Shown here: one piece after another, positions 1-11,586 of the stretch
How positions within the stretch are numbered: position 1 is the stretch's first letter
Layout of the letters: each line of letters begins with the position of its first letter
Source of the DNA: Paramacrobiotus metropolitanus
Taxonomy: Eukaryota; Tardigrada; Eutardigrada; Parachela; Macrobiotidae
DNA length: 64,000 nucleotides
Assembly: GCF_019649055.1 (NCBI RefSeq)
Contig: NW_026570278.1
Coordinates: forward strand, 124,001 to 188,000
Direction: 5' to 3'
Notes under the pieces: generated by a model
What the model was told of the DNA's origin: nothing
The model's input: only the letters and a program-made list of their open reading frames with translations
Databases searched by the model: none
Position numbers and translations under genes: made by a program

Positions 1-900
1 TTGTCAACGGCTGTCAGCTATTACTTCGTTTGTCAATTTGGCATGTATTCTGTCGTTTTGGCCACAGTGATCAGTCTGTCAGTAGTTTGTTGATTTGGCG
101 ATTATTCGGTCGTTTTGGCAACTGTGATCAGTCTGTCATAAGTCTGTTGCTTATCGATTTGGAATTTATTTGGCTGAATCGGCCTCCCTTATTCAATATG
201 TCAACGGCTGTCAGCTATTACTTCGTTTGTCAATTTTTGGCATTTATTCTGTCATTTTGGCAACAAAATATCAATTTGTCAAGCGCTATCAAATTGGTAC
301 TTCTTTTTTTAATTTGGCTATCATGCTCTGTCGTTTTGGCCACAGTGTTCAGTCTGTCATTAGCTTGTTGATTTGGCACCCCATTTGTCGATATGGCATT
401 TATTTGGTCGTTTTAACCATAGTGATCAGTCTGTCACCAGCCTGTCAATTTGGTCTCTTGCTTATCGATTTGGCATTTATTTGGCCGAATCAGCCTCCCT
501 TATTCAATTTGTCAACGGCTGTCAACTATTACTTCATTTGTCAATTTGGCATTTATTCTGTCATTTTGGCACCAAAATATCAGTTTGTCGACCGCTATCA
601 AATTGATACTTCTTTTGTCAATTTGGCTGATATTCTCTGTCGTTTTGGCCACAGTGATCAGTCTGTCATTAGCCTGTAGATTGGGCACCCCATTTGTCAA
701 TTTTGCATTTATTCGGTCGTTTTGGCCATAGTAATCAGTCTGTCATCAGCCTCTCAATTTGGTATCTTGCTTATCGTTTTGGAATTTATTTGGTTGATTT
801 AGTCTCCCTTATTCAATTTGTCGACGGCTGTCAACTATTACTTCATTTGTCATACGGTTATTCATTCTCACCGGTACGTATACCGGGTGTACTATTTTAG
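1..900. repeat. ~310-bp tandem repeat, AT-rich
   Basis: A block beginning GTCAACGGCTGTCAGCTATT recurs near positions 3, 200, 510 and 821 (GTCGACGGCTGTCAACTATT in the last). The spacing is about 197, 310 and 311 bp, so this is a tandem array of a ~310-bp unit whose first copy has an internal deletion. Each unit is itself built from short degenerate pieces around CTGTC, TCAATTTGGCATTTATT and GTCGTTTTGGCC. Open frames crossing it are low-complexity by-products of the repeat and I do not regard them as genes. The array runs off the left edge, so its full length is unknown. Confidence 0.75.
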
Positions 901-1041
901 GCATATCGAGCTTATTACTAAAATCATAATTTTATATTTTATTCTACTTGTGCATATCTGTCCTTGAGCGTAATCGAAAAGTCGTATATATTAACCGGTA
1001 CTGTAATGTCCGGAAATCGGTGGCATCGTGGTTGGTTGCTG

Positions 1042-2551
1042 CTATTTTTGCCGTACCAACCTCTTTTGTGGTAGGGTTTTATGCTTTTCCCTGTTGGGAA
1101 TTTCAAAAATCTTCACCAAAATGCTCTTTAACGAAGCCATCATGATCGCTTTACACCTTATCAAACACATGTCTCGGGCACTTAGGTTCAATGCGGTGAA
1201 TATTGTATTTATTAACCCGACGACACTGGCGAAAAGAGTTTCTAAAATCATGGCATAATGGACAAAACAGTTTGCCGGAGCGCAGTCTGTATGTGTCGAA
1301 TTGATTTGTTCCCTAGGTATATGCCATTCGGTCACTGGAACATCACGATTGTCGCGGGAGCGTGATCGGCTGAAATGCCGGTCGCATTTCTGGCTTTGTG
1401 ATCGGTGCCGGTGCCGGTCACCACTCCGGTCACCACCACGATCACGGTTGCGAGTGCGTTCACGATCGCCGTAGCGATCCCGTTCCCGATCATCATTGCG
1501 ACTCCTTTCGCGGCTACCGTAGCGACGCCCTTCACGATCACAACTTTCACGGCGGTCGTATAACCATTTTGTATTGCAGCGGCTGCGTTCGCGGTATGTA
1601 CGAGTATCACCGGTGTCTCTGAATGACACGCTATTTCGGTGCTGTCGAAACTTCTGCTTGCGTGAATTACTGCGAGACCTTGCAAATCGTGCAGATCTGT
1701 CAATTTTGACAAAGTTAACTTCGGAGTCAACGGTAGCGACTGCATTCGCGACAGGTTGGGCCTTATCGATGAGCGCAAATTTGCACAAAAGAATTCTCAT
1801 GTCATCAACGTTGCTGCATTTCGAGACAGCAAGCAGTTTACGATAGTCTGGAGCGTTCATAAACGCCCTCGTCAGTTCGGCAATTTTCTCAGTTTCATCC
1901 ATATGAGAATTCACTTCGTGACACAACATTTGAAATTCATCGAAAAAAGATTCAATATCCTGACCAGGTTAATACGATTTTTGCGATAGTTCAATGAGCT
2001 TATTTAGCTTATAGTCATCTGGTAAGTAGTGTTTAGTCAGAATATTCTTCTGTCTTGATATGCTTTTGCATTATCGATCGCCAACTGTGTTTCGAAAAGA
2101 TTTCTTCTGATCCCTAAAGGTAATTCGGCAGCTTTTGCGCCTTGCGCGCATCGTCCCAAGACAAAGCAGCTGCCGCTCGCTCGAATTGAAAGAAGAATTG
2201 TGCGATTGTATGAGCCGCCATATTGCAAAATTTTTGCACCGCGTAATCTTTCACAGTAACTTTATTGTTACTTGATTTATTTCCCAATGCGATATTTTTT
2301 AGTGCTCTCGCTAAACCATTAACCTGTAACGTATCGTTAGGGCGACTGCGACCAGAATTTGGTATCACCAGATCATGGGCTTCCAGTTCATTAATGCGGT
2401 CCAATAGTTGAGCCCGTTCTTCGGCAATATCCTGTCGAATTGCATGTTCTAAATGTATTCGGTCTCGATCAAATGAGTCACGCAGAAAATTGCGGACAAT
2501 CATCTTATTAGCCGGCGTCAATGTCTCCAACACTTTGTCAATTGGTGCCAT
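1042..2551 (-). pseudogene. decayed retrotransposon gag-like gene
   Basis: Read from 2551 down, the first frame (2551-2114, 145 codons) starts MAPIDKVLETLTPANK. It ends in a gag-like stretch, FFFQFERAAAALSWDD then RKAQKLPNYL. The theme continues in another frame near 2110-2037 (RRNLFETQLAIDNAKAYQDR) and in a third from about 1960 (QDIESFFDEFQMLCHEVN, then 1929-1042). The pattern Phe-Glu / Trp-x-Asp / Lys-x-Leu-Pro is typical of retroelement capsid proteins. The downstream part is very rich in Arg, Asp and Ser (RERDRYGDRERTR), as in nucleic-acid-binding gag tails. At least two frame breaks separate the pieces, so it is a relic. No reverse transcriptase was seen nearby. A cellular RD/RS-rich protein is the alternative, but the N-terminal part argues for gag. 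Confidence 0.5.
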
Positions 2552-2559
2552 ATCAGTAA

Positions 2560-3360
2560 TTTTTATTCACAAAATCATCTTGCAGGTCAACACTCAAAAT
2601 GTCATCATCCGTACCTTTGATTTGCAAATCCAAACCATCACTGCTTGTACGTGGTACAAATTCATGTTTATTATTCTCTTCAGGCAAATATTGTTTTAGC
2701 TGCAGATTTCCAGATGCTTCAGCTAGATTGCATTTGATTCAAGATGCTTCGCAAGCGCAGCGCACAAGTCTGGCTTGCGCGAACGTGAATCATAGTGTAT
2801 GCTCAAGTGATCACACATCGCTTTCTGATCATCGTTTCGATAGTTATTCAATTTCTCAGTGATTGCATCTGTCATTTTCAGGCTTGGTGATTTGTAAGAA
2901 ACAACAGAAATTGTTGCTTAATGAGTGCACTAAATAATAGGCGCAGGCACGATCAGTATATGCGATAGTACTGGGAGCAGTGGTAACAGTAACTAGCCAT
3001 ATGATCGATATGACTAAGCGAATGCCGTAGAAGTTTTGTGGGATATACGGCTAACAGACAGCGCGGTAAGTCGGTGCGCGGTGGCAAGATGTTGGCTACA
3101 CCCAGGATATAACGTAACATAGGTTTTTATACGAGTACATGAATCATAAGTAAACCAGATACTGTATTTAGTTAGTTATTTGTCATCCACGGGAGCAGAC
3201 GGGAGTTATTCATCCGTTATAATAGTGATATTTATTTGGTACGCGCGCGCTGCCCTACTGACTGAATCGATCAACAATATCTCACAGCATAGCAGCCGTT
3301 GCTAGGTAAAAGGTCATGTATTACTGCACGGCACCACATGTCGATTTGGCGATTGTTCTT
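2560..3360. other. intergenic, nothing recognised
   Basis: No open frame with plausible protein content, RNA gene or clear repeat was seen in this stretch. It separates two gag-like relics on the same strand and may contain unrecognised retroelement long-terminal or untranslated sequence. Confidence 0.3.
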
Positions 3361-3369
3361 CAGTCTCGG

Positions 3370-6083
3370 TCAATTCTCACGATAATGTCTTTCTGCCGTC
3401 TCGGCGAGGTCCCGTCGATTTATGTCGGTGGCGAAGATTGTTCTCGATATCGGTCGTGGCAATCCTGACCATCGTTGTTGGGGTGTCACTTTCCGGCAAT
3501 CGATCCCGTTGGTGTCGGTCCAGTGTCCACTCCGGGCCTGCACTGGCATGGGCCGCCGCACCTTCGTCCGTGACGCGAGGGTACATCCTCGGGTTATCGT
3601 GTGACCGCGGCCGACCGCTGTTTTCCGACCGTTATCCGATATGCCGGGTCGAGTCGTCCTCCAACTAAGACGGGCTGCTGTCTGGTTACCCGATTTGGTA
3701 ACAATCCACCGCGAAAGCAATATGGCGGCCTGCCAGGACAGTAACAAAAGCCAAGCCGCCGCTCCAGGTGGGTTTCCTCCGCTGCGACATCCGATGTTGT
3801 CTTTCCATCCGCCCGGTCTATGCTATGATCTTTCCCGGCTTTACGTCCGGATTCTTGGATTTCTTCGTATCGTCAGTCCGGGTTGCAGCGTCGTTTGTTC
3901 CCACTAAACCGTCGCATCGTTGAAGGCCGCACTCTGTGCTGCCTTCAACGAATCAATGGATGTCTGCGGTTTTGTGGTTTGGTCGACTAAAACTTCGGTC
4001 GGTTGTAACTTCCCCTGCATCTTGCCGACGATAAATTTCGCCACCGGGTTCAGGAAAAATTGGTCCAGATAAGGTCGGTTTTTCCATTCCGACCCGTCAT
4101 ATCTCATCGAGCTTATGGCGTTGCGGTTGTAGTAGTACGGGTTCGAGTGGGTGTGGCAGGATAGTGGGGCGTCTCCCACGACTGCCGACAGAGACATCAG
4201 GCAGGGCGGCCATGCATCCGGCGAGTTAGTTTCAATCCGCATCTCTATACGGAGGGCTTCTCAGCCGAGGCACGAGGTTTTCCGCCTCCGCCCGGTCTTC
4301 AGCTTCATGGTCGCGTTCCGCCGACATCTGCGTTTCCAACCCGGCTGCTGTCTGAGGGGTTACTAATAGGCCCGTGTTCAAGCCGGCTACTCTTTTCTTC
4401 AGCGGTTCCGCCTAGTGCATCGCCGCTTTTAGTATGTATCCAGGCCGACGTGGCTAAGCGCAGGCCGGACAACTCCCGTGCTGGCGCGACATCCAGTGTT
4501 GCGAATCAGGCCGACTCGAACGACATCATATCGTTCTTTTCTTTGTACTCACCCCGTTTAAACGTCACCGTCTGGAGCTGTCGTCCGCCCTGTTATCGCG
4601 GTTCCGTTGTGGCACGCCTGCATAAGGTTGATGTTCTTAGTCGCCACTATATCCAACCGCTTCTGGAGTCGGTCGGTGGCTTTTACCAGGTCCGCATTCT
4701 AAGTAATCTAGGTAACAATGGTCGTTTCCTTGTCGTCCAGGGTTTGATTCATCCGGTCAGTCTCATTTCAGGCGATTGCTAGCTGTACTCCCTCTGCGGT
4801 TATGGTGCCCCATTCAGTTAAGAGCCGGTTAACCACTTGCTGCAGGTCTGCCCCTTCGGTTTCCAACTGCTCAACTGTTGCGTAAACCTCGGCAAGCGCT
4901 TTCTCCAGTCAGGCGTTACGCTCGCTAAGGGCCATCCACTGCGCTTCACGGTTGCCGACATGTTCGACCATTTCAATCAGGTCGTGAAGGTACAACTGGG
5001 CTCGCAGCTGGTTCTCCATCGTTCCCGGTTCAGTTGCTGCGAACCGTTTCTTCAAGCCGGCGACTTCATCCATACCATCCATCCACAAGTTTTCGTTGGC
5101 TTTGGTCTGATCGCCTCCCGCCTCCAATTCATGATGCAGTGCAGACGTCCGGTAACACTATTGCACGACATTATTGATCTGGTCCAGTTGCGTTCGGGAA
5201 AAGAGTCGAGATATTCCAGTATACTCCTACTACGGTATTGACATCATGCTACGCGGAAGTCGCACCGCGACAACCGCACTAGATGACCAAACCTACTTAA
5301 TCGCTAGAGTGGGAACATACTCTGGACTCCGTAAGTGGTACTACTGCTTACTCCCGCTAGGTACGAGCGGAGTGCTGTGCCTAACGAAGTTACCGAAACC
5401 CAAACACTCAGGAACTTCCTAAATGTTTAATCACCAAACTGAACGAACGAACAAACAGAACAGAACAGAACAGAACGAGATATGAACTTCCTTCTAACCT
5501 AGAGTCACATGACCTTTCAGCTAGAAACAAACTCACAGATTTAGGTTAGAAACTTCAGACTGATTAGTTCAACCAGAATCGTGGATCGCATTAGCGATCA
5601 AATCCGTTAGAAAAGAACAGCAAATCGTACGCAACAGAACAGACAACACGTACGTCATAACACGTACGTACGTAATACGCGCAATCTATGCACAGCGCGT
5701 TAGTATACTTCGATATACTCCTGCAACGTTACCGGAGACTGCAGTTTTATCGGTGCCTGAAACACCGCGTTGGTCGGATCGGGTCGACTTCCGTACGTCT
5801 CAGGTGTCGAGTCAGGAATGCCGCTGATCAGCGATGCCGGAGCAATCCCTGCCCGAACGGTGCCGACCGCCGCCTGTGGTCGAGTCGTCCGTCTCTTTGT
5901 TTTGTTCTGCCGAGAGTTCGTTGGCGTAGGCAGATCCGCTCCATCGATGCCGGGAGACCCGGCAGCCGAGCAGGGTTGCGGTATCCCCTCCGCTAATTCC
6001 TTTACCCGTTTACCGGGCTGTGAGTTTACCGCTTCGGGCTGGCCCGCTTCGCCTACTGCGGCGCCGGGTTGTCGACCGACCAC
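3370..6083 (-). pseudogene. possible decayed gag-like gene with coiled coil
   Basis: On the minus strand several frames in turn give protein-like sequence. 6083-5700 is Pro/Gly/Ala-rich and disordered. 5127-4750 reads as a heptad-like coiled coil (ENQLRAQLYLHDLIEMVE, then LEKALAEVYATVEQLETEG in the adjoining frame). 4242-3904 contains NRPYLDQFFLNPVAKFIVGK. About 3790-3700 has CYCPGRHIAFAVDC, which resembles a broken CCHC zinc knuckle. A disordered head, coiled coil and zinc-knuckle tail is a common gag layout, and the many frame changes imply decay. No single domain is strong enough to be certain. A short acaga microsatellite lies at about 5444-5482 between the pieces. Confidence 0.28.
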
Positions 6084-6334
6084 ATAGACTATTTCCCGGT
6101 ACGTACCGGCCGGGTGTTGCGATCAGGCGACTTTGAATCGACCACCATATCAGATGGGTTTGCCTTGCCTAGGTTTGCCTAGGTCGTCCTCATTAACGTG
6201 GAAATCCGGCGAGAGTGTCGACTGGTAACGTCGCTCCCGCATCTCACTCGACCATGCCGAGGAATTCGACAATGCGGATGGCGGTGACTCTTCTTGATCT
6301 GGGCGCCTCGGAGTGCAGTTTTGGAAGATTCAAG

Positions 6335-6386
6335 CGCAAAAACGTCCACCGGATGACTTACACGTCCAGACGTTTTGGACGGTTAC
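6335..6386 (+). repeat. relic of the Ginger-like transposon end
   Basis: This stretch contains CAAAAACGTCCACCGGATGA, ACACGTCCAGACGTTTTGGA and CGGTTAC. It is collinear with the right terminal repeat of the large transposon at 51.28-51.33 kb (AAAACGTCCGCCGGACGTC, GTCCGGACGTTTTGGTCGGTTAC), with scattered substitutions. It ends in the same GGTTAC that closes the intact terminal repeat. It reads as an old solo end of a related element. Nothing else of that element was seen next to it. Confidence 0.55.
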
Positions 6387-6399
6387 TCGAGCCACCTCT

Positions 6400-7140
6400 A
6401 CTGTTCCACATAAAGGAAACTATGTTTCGCTCGAGAACGATGTTGTATTCTACGCGGCGGCGGTTTCCAAAATGTCGCGGGCTTATAATCAGCATTCCCC
6501 TGTTGGTCCCAGATGACACCTCTTTGCCGAAAAGGATACCCTTAAGGGTAACCTTTTTTCCGTAAAGAGATTACCCTTAAGGATAAAAGCTTGTACCGAC
6601 TGTTGCAGAAAAACACTACAAAAATGTTCAATTTTTGAATGCTATCGAGAGCATGAGTTCTCAATCACTGGCTTTCACTGCCGATACGGCACAACGTTTT
6701 AGGTATTTTGAAACATATCAGATCTGCCGTTTGTCGTTTCCTTGAGTGCGGCCGTAATTTCCGTCTAAAGCAAATTGCTGTACAAAATAAGGATAGCAGC
6801 TAGTGTCCCATGGCTTCATCTTACAAATAATATTTACGTGCGATTTGGGGGAACAATTTTTTACTGCTTTATGCAAACAAATTTAACAGGAATGCGGATT
6901 CATTAATTCCAACCAATCGCTTATGTCAATAAAACATAACGGCTTGTGTTTGCCAGACGAAAACTGCTTGAAAGGTCACAGGAGTTCAATCAATTAACAT
7001 ATTAAATCATCTAATCAGAAACGGCTACTGCGGCGATCTAACCCTCACTCCGATAGTCTTCGCTGAAGGTTTTTACTTAAGTAGGACATAGATGGCGGTC
7101 GCAGCATAGCACGTCAGCTATCAAAACGAACCACAGCACG
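6400..7140. other. intergenic, nothing recognised
   Basis: No coding signal was seen. A small palindromic patch at about 6527-6590 contains the block TACCCTTAAGG, repeated in both orientations. Otherwise the stretch is ordinary AT-rich sequence. Confidence 0.3.
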
Positions 7141-7149
7141 GATTACACT

Positions 7150-7318
7150 GCGGCAAAACAGCAAAGGGCTATTGTAACGCAGGGTGCGGTAAAACAGCAA
7201 AAAGCTATTATGCCGCGCATACTGCGGCAAAATAGCGAAAGGCTATTGTAGCGCAGTGTGCGGCAAAACAGCAAAAGGCTATTTTGACGCGCTGTAGAAA
7301 ACTGCGGCAAAATAGCCT
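7150..7318. repeat. ~36-44 bp minisatellite
   Basis: Four full units and one partial of CGGCAAAACAGCAAAGGGCT followed by ATTNTAACGCAG-like sequence begin near 7151, 7189, 7226, 7261 and 7305. Units differ by substitutions and by length (about 36-44 bp). Frames opening across it on the minus strand are periodic artefacts (FCRTLRYNSL-type repeats). Confidence 0.7.
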
Positions 7319-7407
7319 TAGCCGACAAGTTTTATGGCCAGGACATAATGACAAACAAATCATGAAAAACGCAACTGCGCTCAGACTTGAAGAATTCAAA
7401 AACTTGC

Positions 7408-7750
7408 ACCGCGCATACCTGTTTTCCAACGGAAACCACCAAACGATATCTCAAAAGAATGAGAAAAAAATAAATAAATTTGTGGTACCAAAAAAATGGT
7501 CGCGGAAAAAAAACTAGCACCAAGCTCGAGCCATTTAAGCTGTTCGAAGACTGAGGACTTGAATCCACGATCTGATTCCAGTTTCCATGCAGACACGCTA
7601 TGCTTTCGCTGCGACAAACTTAAATGGCTCGATCTCATATTTTACTTCATAAGTGACAGCCTGTTTGATATCAAAATTCTTGGCCTTTGTTTCTCATCTC
7701 TTTGAGTTATCGGTTGATGGTTTCCATTCGGAAAAGTGCGAGGTATGGGT
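7408..7750. mobile_element. hairpin (MITE-like) element, copy 1
   Basis: The left end near 7424-7462 (TTCCAACGGAAACCACCAAA, CGATATCTCAAAAGAATGAG) is the inverted complement of 7691-7734 (CTCATCTCTTTGAGTTATCG, GTTGATGGTTTCCATTCGG). An inner inverted pair, CGAGCCATTTAAG at about 7530 and CTTAAATGGCTCG at about 7620, extends the hairpin. The ends match those of the element at 12.13-12.46 kb, so this is a family of non-autonomous palindromic elements. No coding capacity and no clear target duplication were seen. Confidence 0.6.
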
Positions 7751-8347
7751 GTTAATATCATCAGGCCGATGGCGAGCTGGAAGTGGCTGTTTGAGTACAG
7801 ATACCGGTAAGTGGTTAGTTTAATAGTTTCATCACAGTAGCACGTAACCCATAAACCTGCTGTGTTTTACTTACCTGGCCGAAAACAGCACACGCTCATT
7901 GCCAAACTCAGCTACAGAAGGCATATGCTACTACACAGCTCAGAACTGCAAGCACTATTAGATCTTCTGTCTTTTGGAATTTCGTCAGTCTTGTTTATCA
8001 TGTTTTTAGGGGTGGTAGATTTGCTTGTGTGCGGAATTAGTTTTGAAACATGTAATCTTTTAAACCTGTCGTGTACGTTGCTTTCCTAGCAACTACTGTT
8101 TTACTTCTTACTTCTTTCTGCTGTACTTTCTGTCATTCTACCTGCTGCCCAGTTGCTGTACATATCATTAATTATGTAGTATTAATTAACTATTAAAGTA
8201 TTACTTATACAATACTTCACATTGGCGTGAAGAATTCGAATTCATGCTTACTAATGCCTCCTACGACTACACTCTACGGTCATAATCTGCCATGGGAGGG
8301 ATCCGATGCCGATTCCGCGTGCACTTGCCTGGCAGACTGCCACCGCC

Positions 8348-9243
8348 TCACACCTGTTCGGCAGCGGATGCTCTGCCACCCTTTTCCCCACGATGCTGGT
8401 GGATATTATATACTGCTGGTACCGCCCTGCCAGTACCATAGCGCTGCCAACGGATCTTCGTTCCGTTCCGTTCTTCTGGTAACAGATCCGGTCCCAAATT
8501 CAGGGATTTCTGGAATTCCTCAATGGAATCCTCCATTTCCGTAAATTTCTTCGAGTCTCCCAGTAAATCTTTTGGATCCAATTGTCCATCAACTTCATCG
8601 TACGCATCTTTATCTTCAGTTATGTTTACTTCACTTGTATTGTCTTTGATTTTAACTTCCGGTACCGGTACTTGAACTGTTGTCCGAAATCCAGGGTGCG
8701 CAGTCCCGGATTGCTTAGCGGTCCGTTCTTGTCCGACCAGCGGCCAAGATGCGGTGCTCCTTTTATGCAGTTCGTGACGCTGCATAGAAGGAGTGCTAAA
8801 GGATGGTAGAGGAACGACAGTCCTCAGTTTTGTGGATCTTTGGGTGTCCACATTCAATAACCTAAATTCTCGAAAATCTGTCACAAATGGCGTACGTCTC
8901 AAATAATCTGTGCCCAATAGCAAATCAAACGGAAAATTTTCCAATACAGCTGCTTTTACAAAAATTCTTGTCCCCAATACTTCCACAGGAAATGTACATG
9001 AACTGACAATTTTCAACATGTCACCTGATGCAGAGCTTGCCGGTGTACCTGTCCAAGTACGAGTTGGCAAATCCATTTTCATGAGAAATCGTTTATTCAC
9101 CAGAGAAATACCTGATCCTGTGTCCAAAATTGCTTGAAAATGCTCATTATAAATTCGCACATAACAAGAAATAGCACCTGAAGATATGTTACATACGATT
9201 TTCGAATATTCCGCGACATGAAGAGCCGGTCCTGCCGCGGCCT
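8348..9243 (-). CDS. retroviral-type aspartic protease region (pol fragment)
   Basis: The frame reads from about 9243 (AGPALHVAEYSKIVCNIS) into YNEHFQAILDTGSGISLVN, where DTGSG is the active-site D-[TS]-G motif of retropepsins. It continues to FPFDLLLGTDYL, the LLG-x-D-[YF]-L flap and second-strand signature of gypsy-type proteases. Downstream residues are acidic and low-complexity (about 8700-8450). The frame then ends at a stop at 8348 with no reverse transcriptase motif. It belongs with the gag gene immediately upstream and cleaves the polyprotein in this class of element. The missing remainder of pol makes the copy inactive on its own. Confidence 0.8.
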
Positions 9244-9295
9244 TCAGTTTAACTGATTAACTTCTTCTTCCCAGTCTGCATTTTCGCATTGATTA

Positions 9296-10729
9296 TCATA
9301 ATAATTTAAAGTAAGACGGTCGATGACTTTGGAATCTGTTCCCTCGACCACGCGTGTTTTGTCCACCGCGATAATTTGGGCGTCCTTTGCCACACGCGAG
9401 AGTACCGTGATTCGACATATTACAGTTTCGGCACTTTTCGAAACATCGAGCTGCGATATGACCTTGACCACCACATCTGTAACATCCTCTAACACGGCTA
9501 TTGCCGTTAAAACGATTAGGGTAACGACCTCGTCCGTTGCTGTACCCTCGGCCTCGGCGATTGTTTATGGCTAGGCAAAGTTCTTCGACCTTCTTAGAAA
9601 GCTGTGCAAACTCGTTGTTCTGTGTAACGGTATACACCGTTTTAGTGCGAGCTGACTCATCTGCTTCTTTCTCAGCTTTCTCCTTAAACATAAGCTTTTT
9701 CAACTCAGTCATAAGCTTCTCCAGGAAACCTTGGACGGTGACTGGACGTTGAGAGATGAAACTTGACTTCATTCTCGTTGGCAGTTCACGAAACAGTTCG
9801 TTGGCTTTCTCCTGTTCACTGGCAGTTGGGTTAAGGACTTCATACATTTTCAATACCTTTGTTACGAAAGAAATGGGATTGGACTTCGCAAGATTCTGGT
9901 ATTCTTCCTTTTTCAAATCGTAGTCAAGATCGGTTGGCCCGAAGGTCTTAAGTAGTGCGGTGCGTAACCTACTCCAGCGCGTATGTTTCGTCTGTTTTCC
10001 TTCGTACCATTTTAGAGCGTTATTAACGAAGCAAAGATTCAGGTTCGTTAACACAGTGGCGTCATCCCAATTATATACGCGTGTAAAACTTTCAAGTTGA
10101 GCGAGGAAGTCACGTACATCTTCGTGGTATTGTCCTCCGTAGTGTGGAAAATCTTTTGGACTTATATTCATTGTTACAGTTGCAGTTTGCCGAGGTGCAG
10201 GTGGGACGAATGGCGAGCGGCTTGAAGTCGACGTCTGAGTTTGAGTGACAGGCGTACTTCCGCTGTTTGGCTGTGTACTTCCGTTAGCTGGCTGGATTTG
10301 CTTCGAGCTGTCAAGTATTCTGATATAGGCGGCATCTTTACTTAGGTTGAATAACTGCTGTAGCTCGTCCTCGTTAAATTTCAACGGAATATACTTATTC
10401 TTAAGTGCGTCTTTCGCGGCGTCAAAAGTTCGGCATGTCATAAGAATGTTCATAGATTTCGTAAAAGGGTCATATTGCTCTCTGACAATGTTGAGTAAAA
10501 TAGGATATGCGTCACTTAGCTCGGCGTTCAGCTTTGTGAAGAGTAGATCGTAATTCATTACGGTCATTTTTGCAGCTGACTCGGTTGGTGTCGGAAGAAT
10601 TGCGGGTAGCTTTTTCTGGGCAGCTTTCAGATCGTCCTCCAATTGTTGTGGAGTTTTGGTCGGTAAGGTTGTATTGGATCGGGTTGGACGTTCGGATCCT
10701 GGCTCAGAGCGTGGAGCGGGCTTGGACAT
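9296..10729 (-). CDS. retrotransposon Gag with two zinc knuckles
   Basis: The frame is 477 codons long and intact, starting MSKPAPRSEPGSERPTR at 10729. Residues ~190-340 form a capsid-like region (FPHYGGQYHEDVRDFLAQLE, CFVNNALKWYEGKQTKHTRW, ELFRELPTRMKSSFI). Near the end are two CCHC-type knuckles, CYRCGGQGHIAARC and CRNCNMSNHGTLAC, inside Arg/Gly-rich sequence, followed by a short basic tail. Gag packages element RNA into cytoplasmic particles. The start is the first ATG after the primer binding site, which fits. The long open frame suggests recent insertion even though pol is truncated. Confidence 0.85.
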   Translation of the reverse strand: MSKPAPRSEPGSERPTRSNTTLPTKTPQQLEDDLKAAQKKLPAILPTPTESAAKMTVMNYDLLFTKLNAELSDAYPILLNIVREQYDPFTKSMNILMTCRTFDAAKDALKNKYIPLKFNEDELQQLFNLSKDAAYIRILDSSKQIQPANGSTQPNSGSTPVTQTQTSTSSRSPFVPPAPRQTATVTMNISPKDFPHYGGQYHEDVRDFLAQLESFTRVYNWDDATVLTNLNLCFVNNALKWYEGKQTKHTRWSRLRTALLKTFGPTDLDYDLKKEEYQNLAKSNPISFVTKVLKMYEVLNPTASEQEKANELFRELPTRMKSSFISQRPVTVQGFLEKLMTELKKLMFKEKAEKEADESARTKTVYTVTQNNEFAQLSKKVEELCLAINNRRGRGYSNGRGRYPNRFNGNSRVRGCYRCGGQGHIAARCFEKCRNCNMSNHGTLACGKGRPNYRGGQNTRGRGNRFQSHRPSYFKLL

Positions 10730-10810
10730 CGGTCTAGCACTTCATCGGGCTGGTGAAAGGTCAATCGGCGTAAAAAAAAACGAAATGTCTAAACCGAATT
10801 TAGACAGCCC

Positions 10811-10822
10811 CTGGAGCCACCA
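10811..10822 (-). promoter_or_regulatory. tRNA primer binding site of the LTR retrotransposon
   Basis: On the minus strand, two bases after the LTR end (CCCCGTTACA), the sequence is TGGTGGCTCCAG. A TGG start just inside the 5' LTR, complementary to the CCA end of a tRNA, is the expected minus-strand primer site. I did not identify the tRNA. Confidence 0.65.
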
Positions 10823-10824
10823 AA

Positions 10825-11159
10825 TGTAACGGGGCTTTTCGTAGGCTTTATTATGAACACATGTTAACGCGGATGTATCGTAGTTAGAACGATAGATAAT
10901 GTAGCGAATACAAGAGCACATTATATATGCATATGAGAACGACACATAATGTAGCACAGTGATCAGACAGACAAGTTCATGAGCGTAGAATATGTTATGA
11001 TGAACGGCCACATTACAGCTGACGATGATGGACCGCGTCAAATGCCAGCGGGATTTTAGCCGGGCATCGAGTAGCTCGGCGACGATTCTCAGCAGTCAGA
11101 TTTGCACTCAGAGCGCGATATCCGGCGTTTGTAATGTACGCTGCAGTCGACTGCCAACA
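10825..11159 (-). repeat. 5' long terminal repeat, ~335 bp
   Basis: On the minus strand the segment starts TGTTGGCAGTCG at 11159 and ends CCCCGTTACA at 10825, with the usual TG...CA form. It is followed by a primer site and gag at the expected spacing. Only one copy is present in the window, so the outer border rests on the TG rule and not on alignment with a second LTR. Confidence 0.6.
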
Positions 11160-11586
11160 AAATTAATTCTTCGCCGTTAGTCCCACTTGTTTAATTTACA
11201 CTCTGCTACCGGCGTTTTCATCACTACAATGGAATTCAAAAAGGTGTTACAAAACCCACCCACCCACGAAACGCGCGCAACCAGGAAGTTACCTGTACTC
11301 AAACAGCCCAATTCCGTGCTGGCCATCGGCCTGCTGATATTCCGGGCTTTGCGGTGCTACTTGTATGCTACACAACTAAGACCCATCAATACAAGTTACG
11401 CCATGGCCGAACCCACAATGCGGCGATTCGCTGCCGCGCAAATTAGATGTGTGCTTGTGTGAGGGCGGTGCCAAAAATGCATACTCGTAAGAGCCTTACG
11501 CGTATGTATGTAACTCCACCCCCTAGCATGCATACATACACGAAACTGATCGAACTGCCAGTGGATCTCGAAATTTCAAACGCTCG

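Larger units (their letters stand above)
8348..11159 (-). mobile_element. truncated Ty3/gypsy-like LTR retrotransposon
   Basis: Read on the minus strand, the order is 5' LTR (11159-10825), primer binding site, gag (10729-9296) and aspartic protease (about 9243-8348). The coding sequence then degenerates before any reverse transcriptase motif. No matching 3' LTR was found to the left, so the element is truncated at its 3' side. Gag and protease lie in different frames, as is common where a ribosomal frameshift links them, but a mutation could look the same. Confidence 0.8.

Noticed and set aside
1398-1846. Plus-strand frames rich in His and Asp
   Set aside because: Antisense of the Arg/Asp-rich part of the gag-like relic.
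7143-7429. Minus-strand cysteine-rich frames (FCRTLRYNSLSLFCR)
   Set aside because: Periodic translation of the minisatellite at 7.15-7.32 kb, not a cysteine-rich peptide gene.
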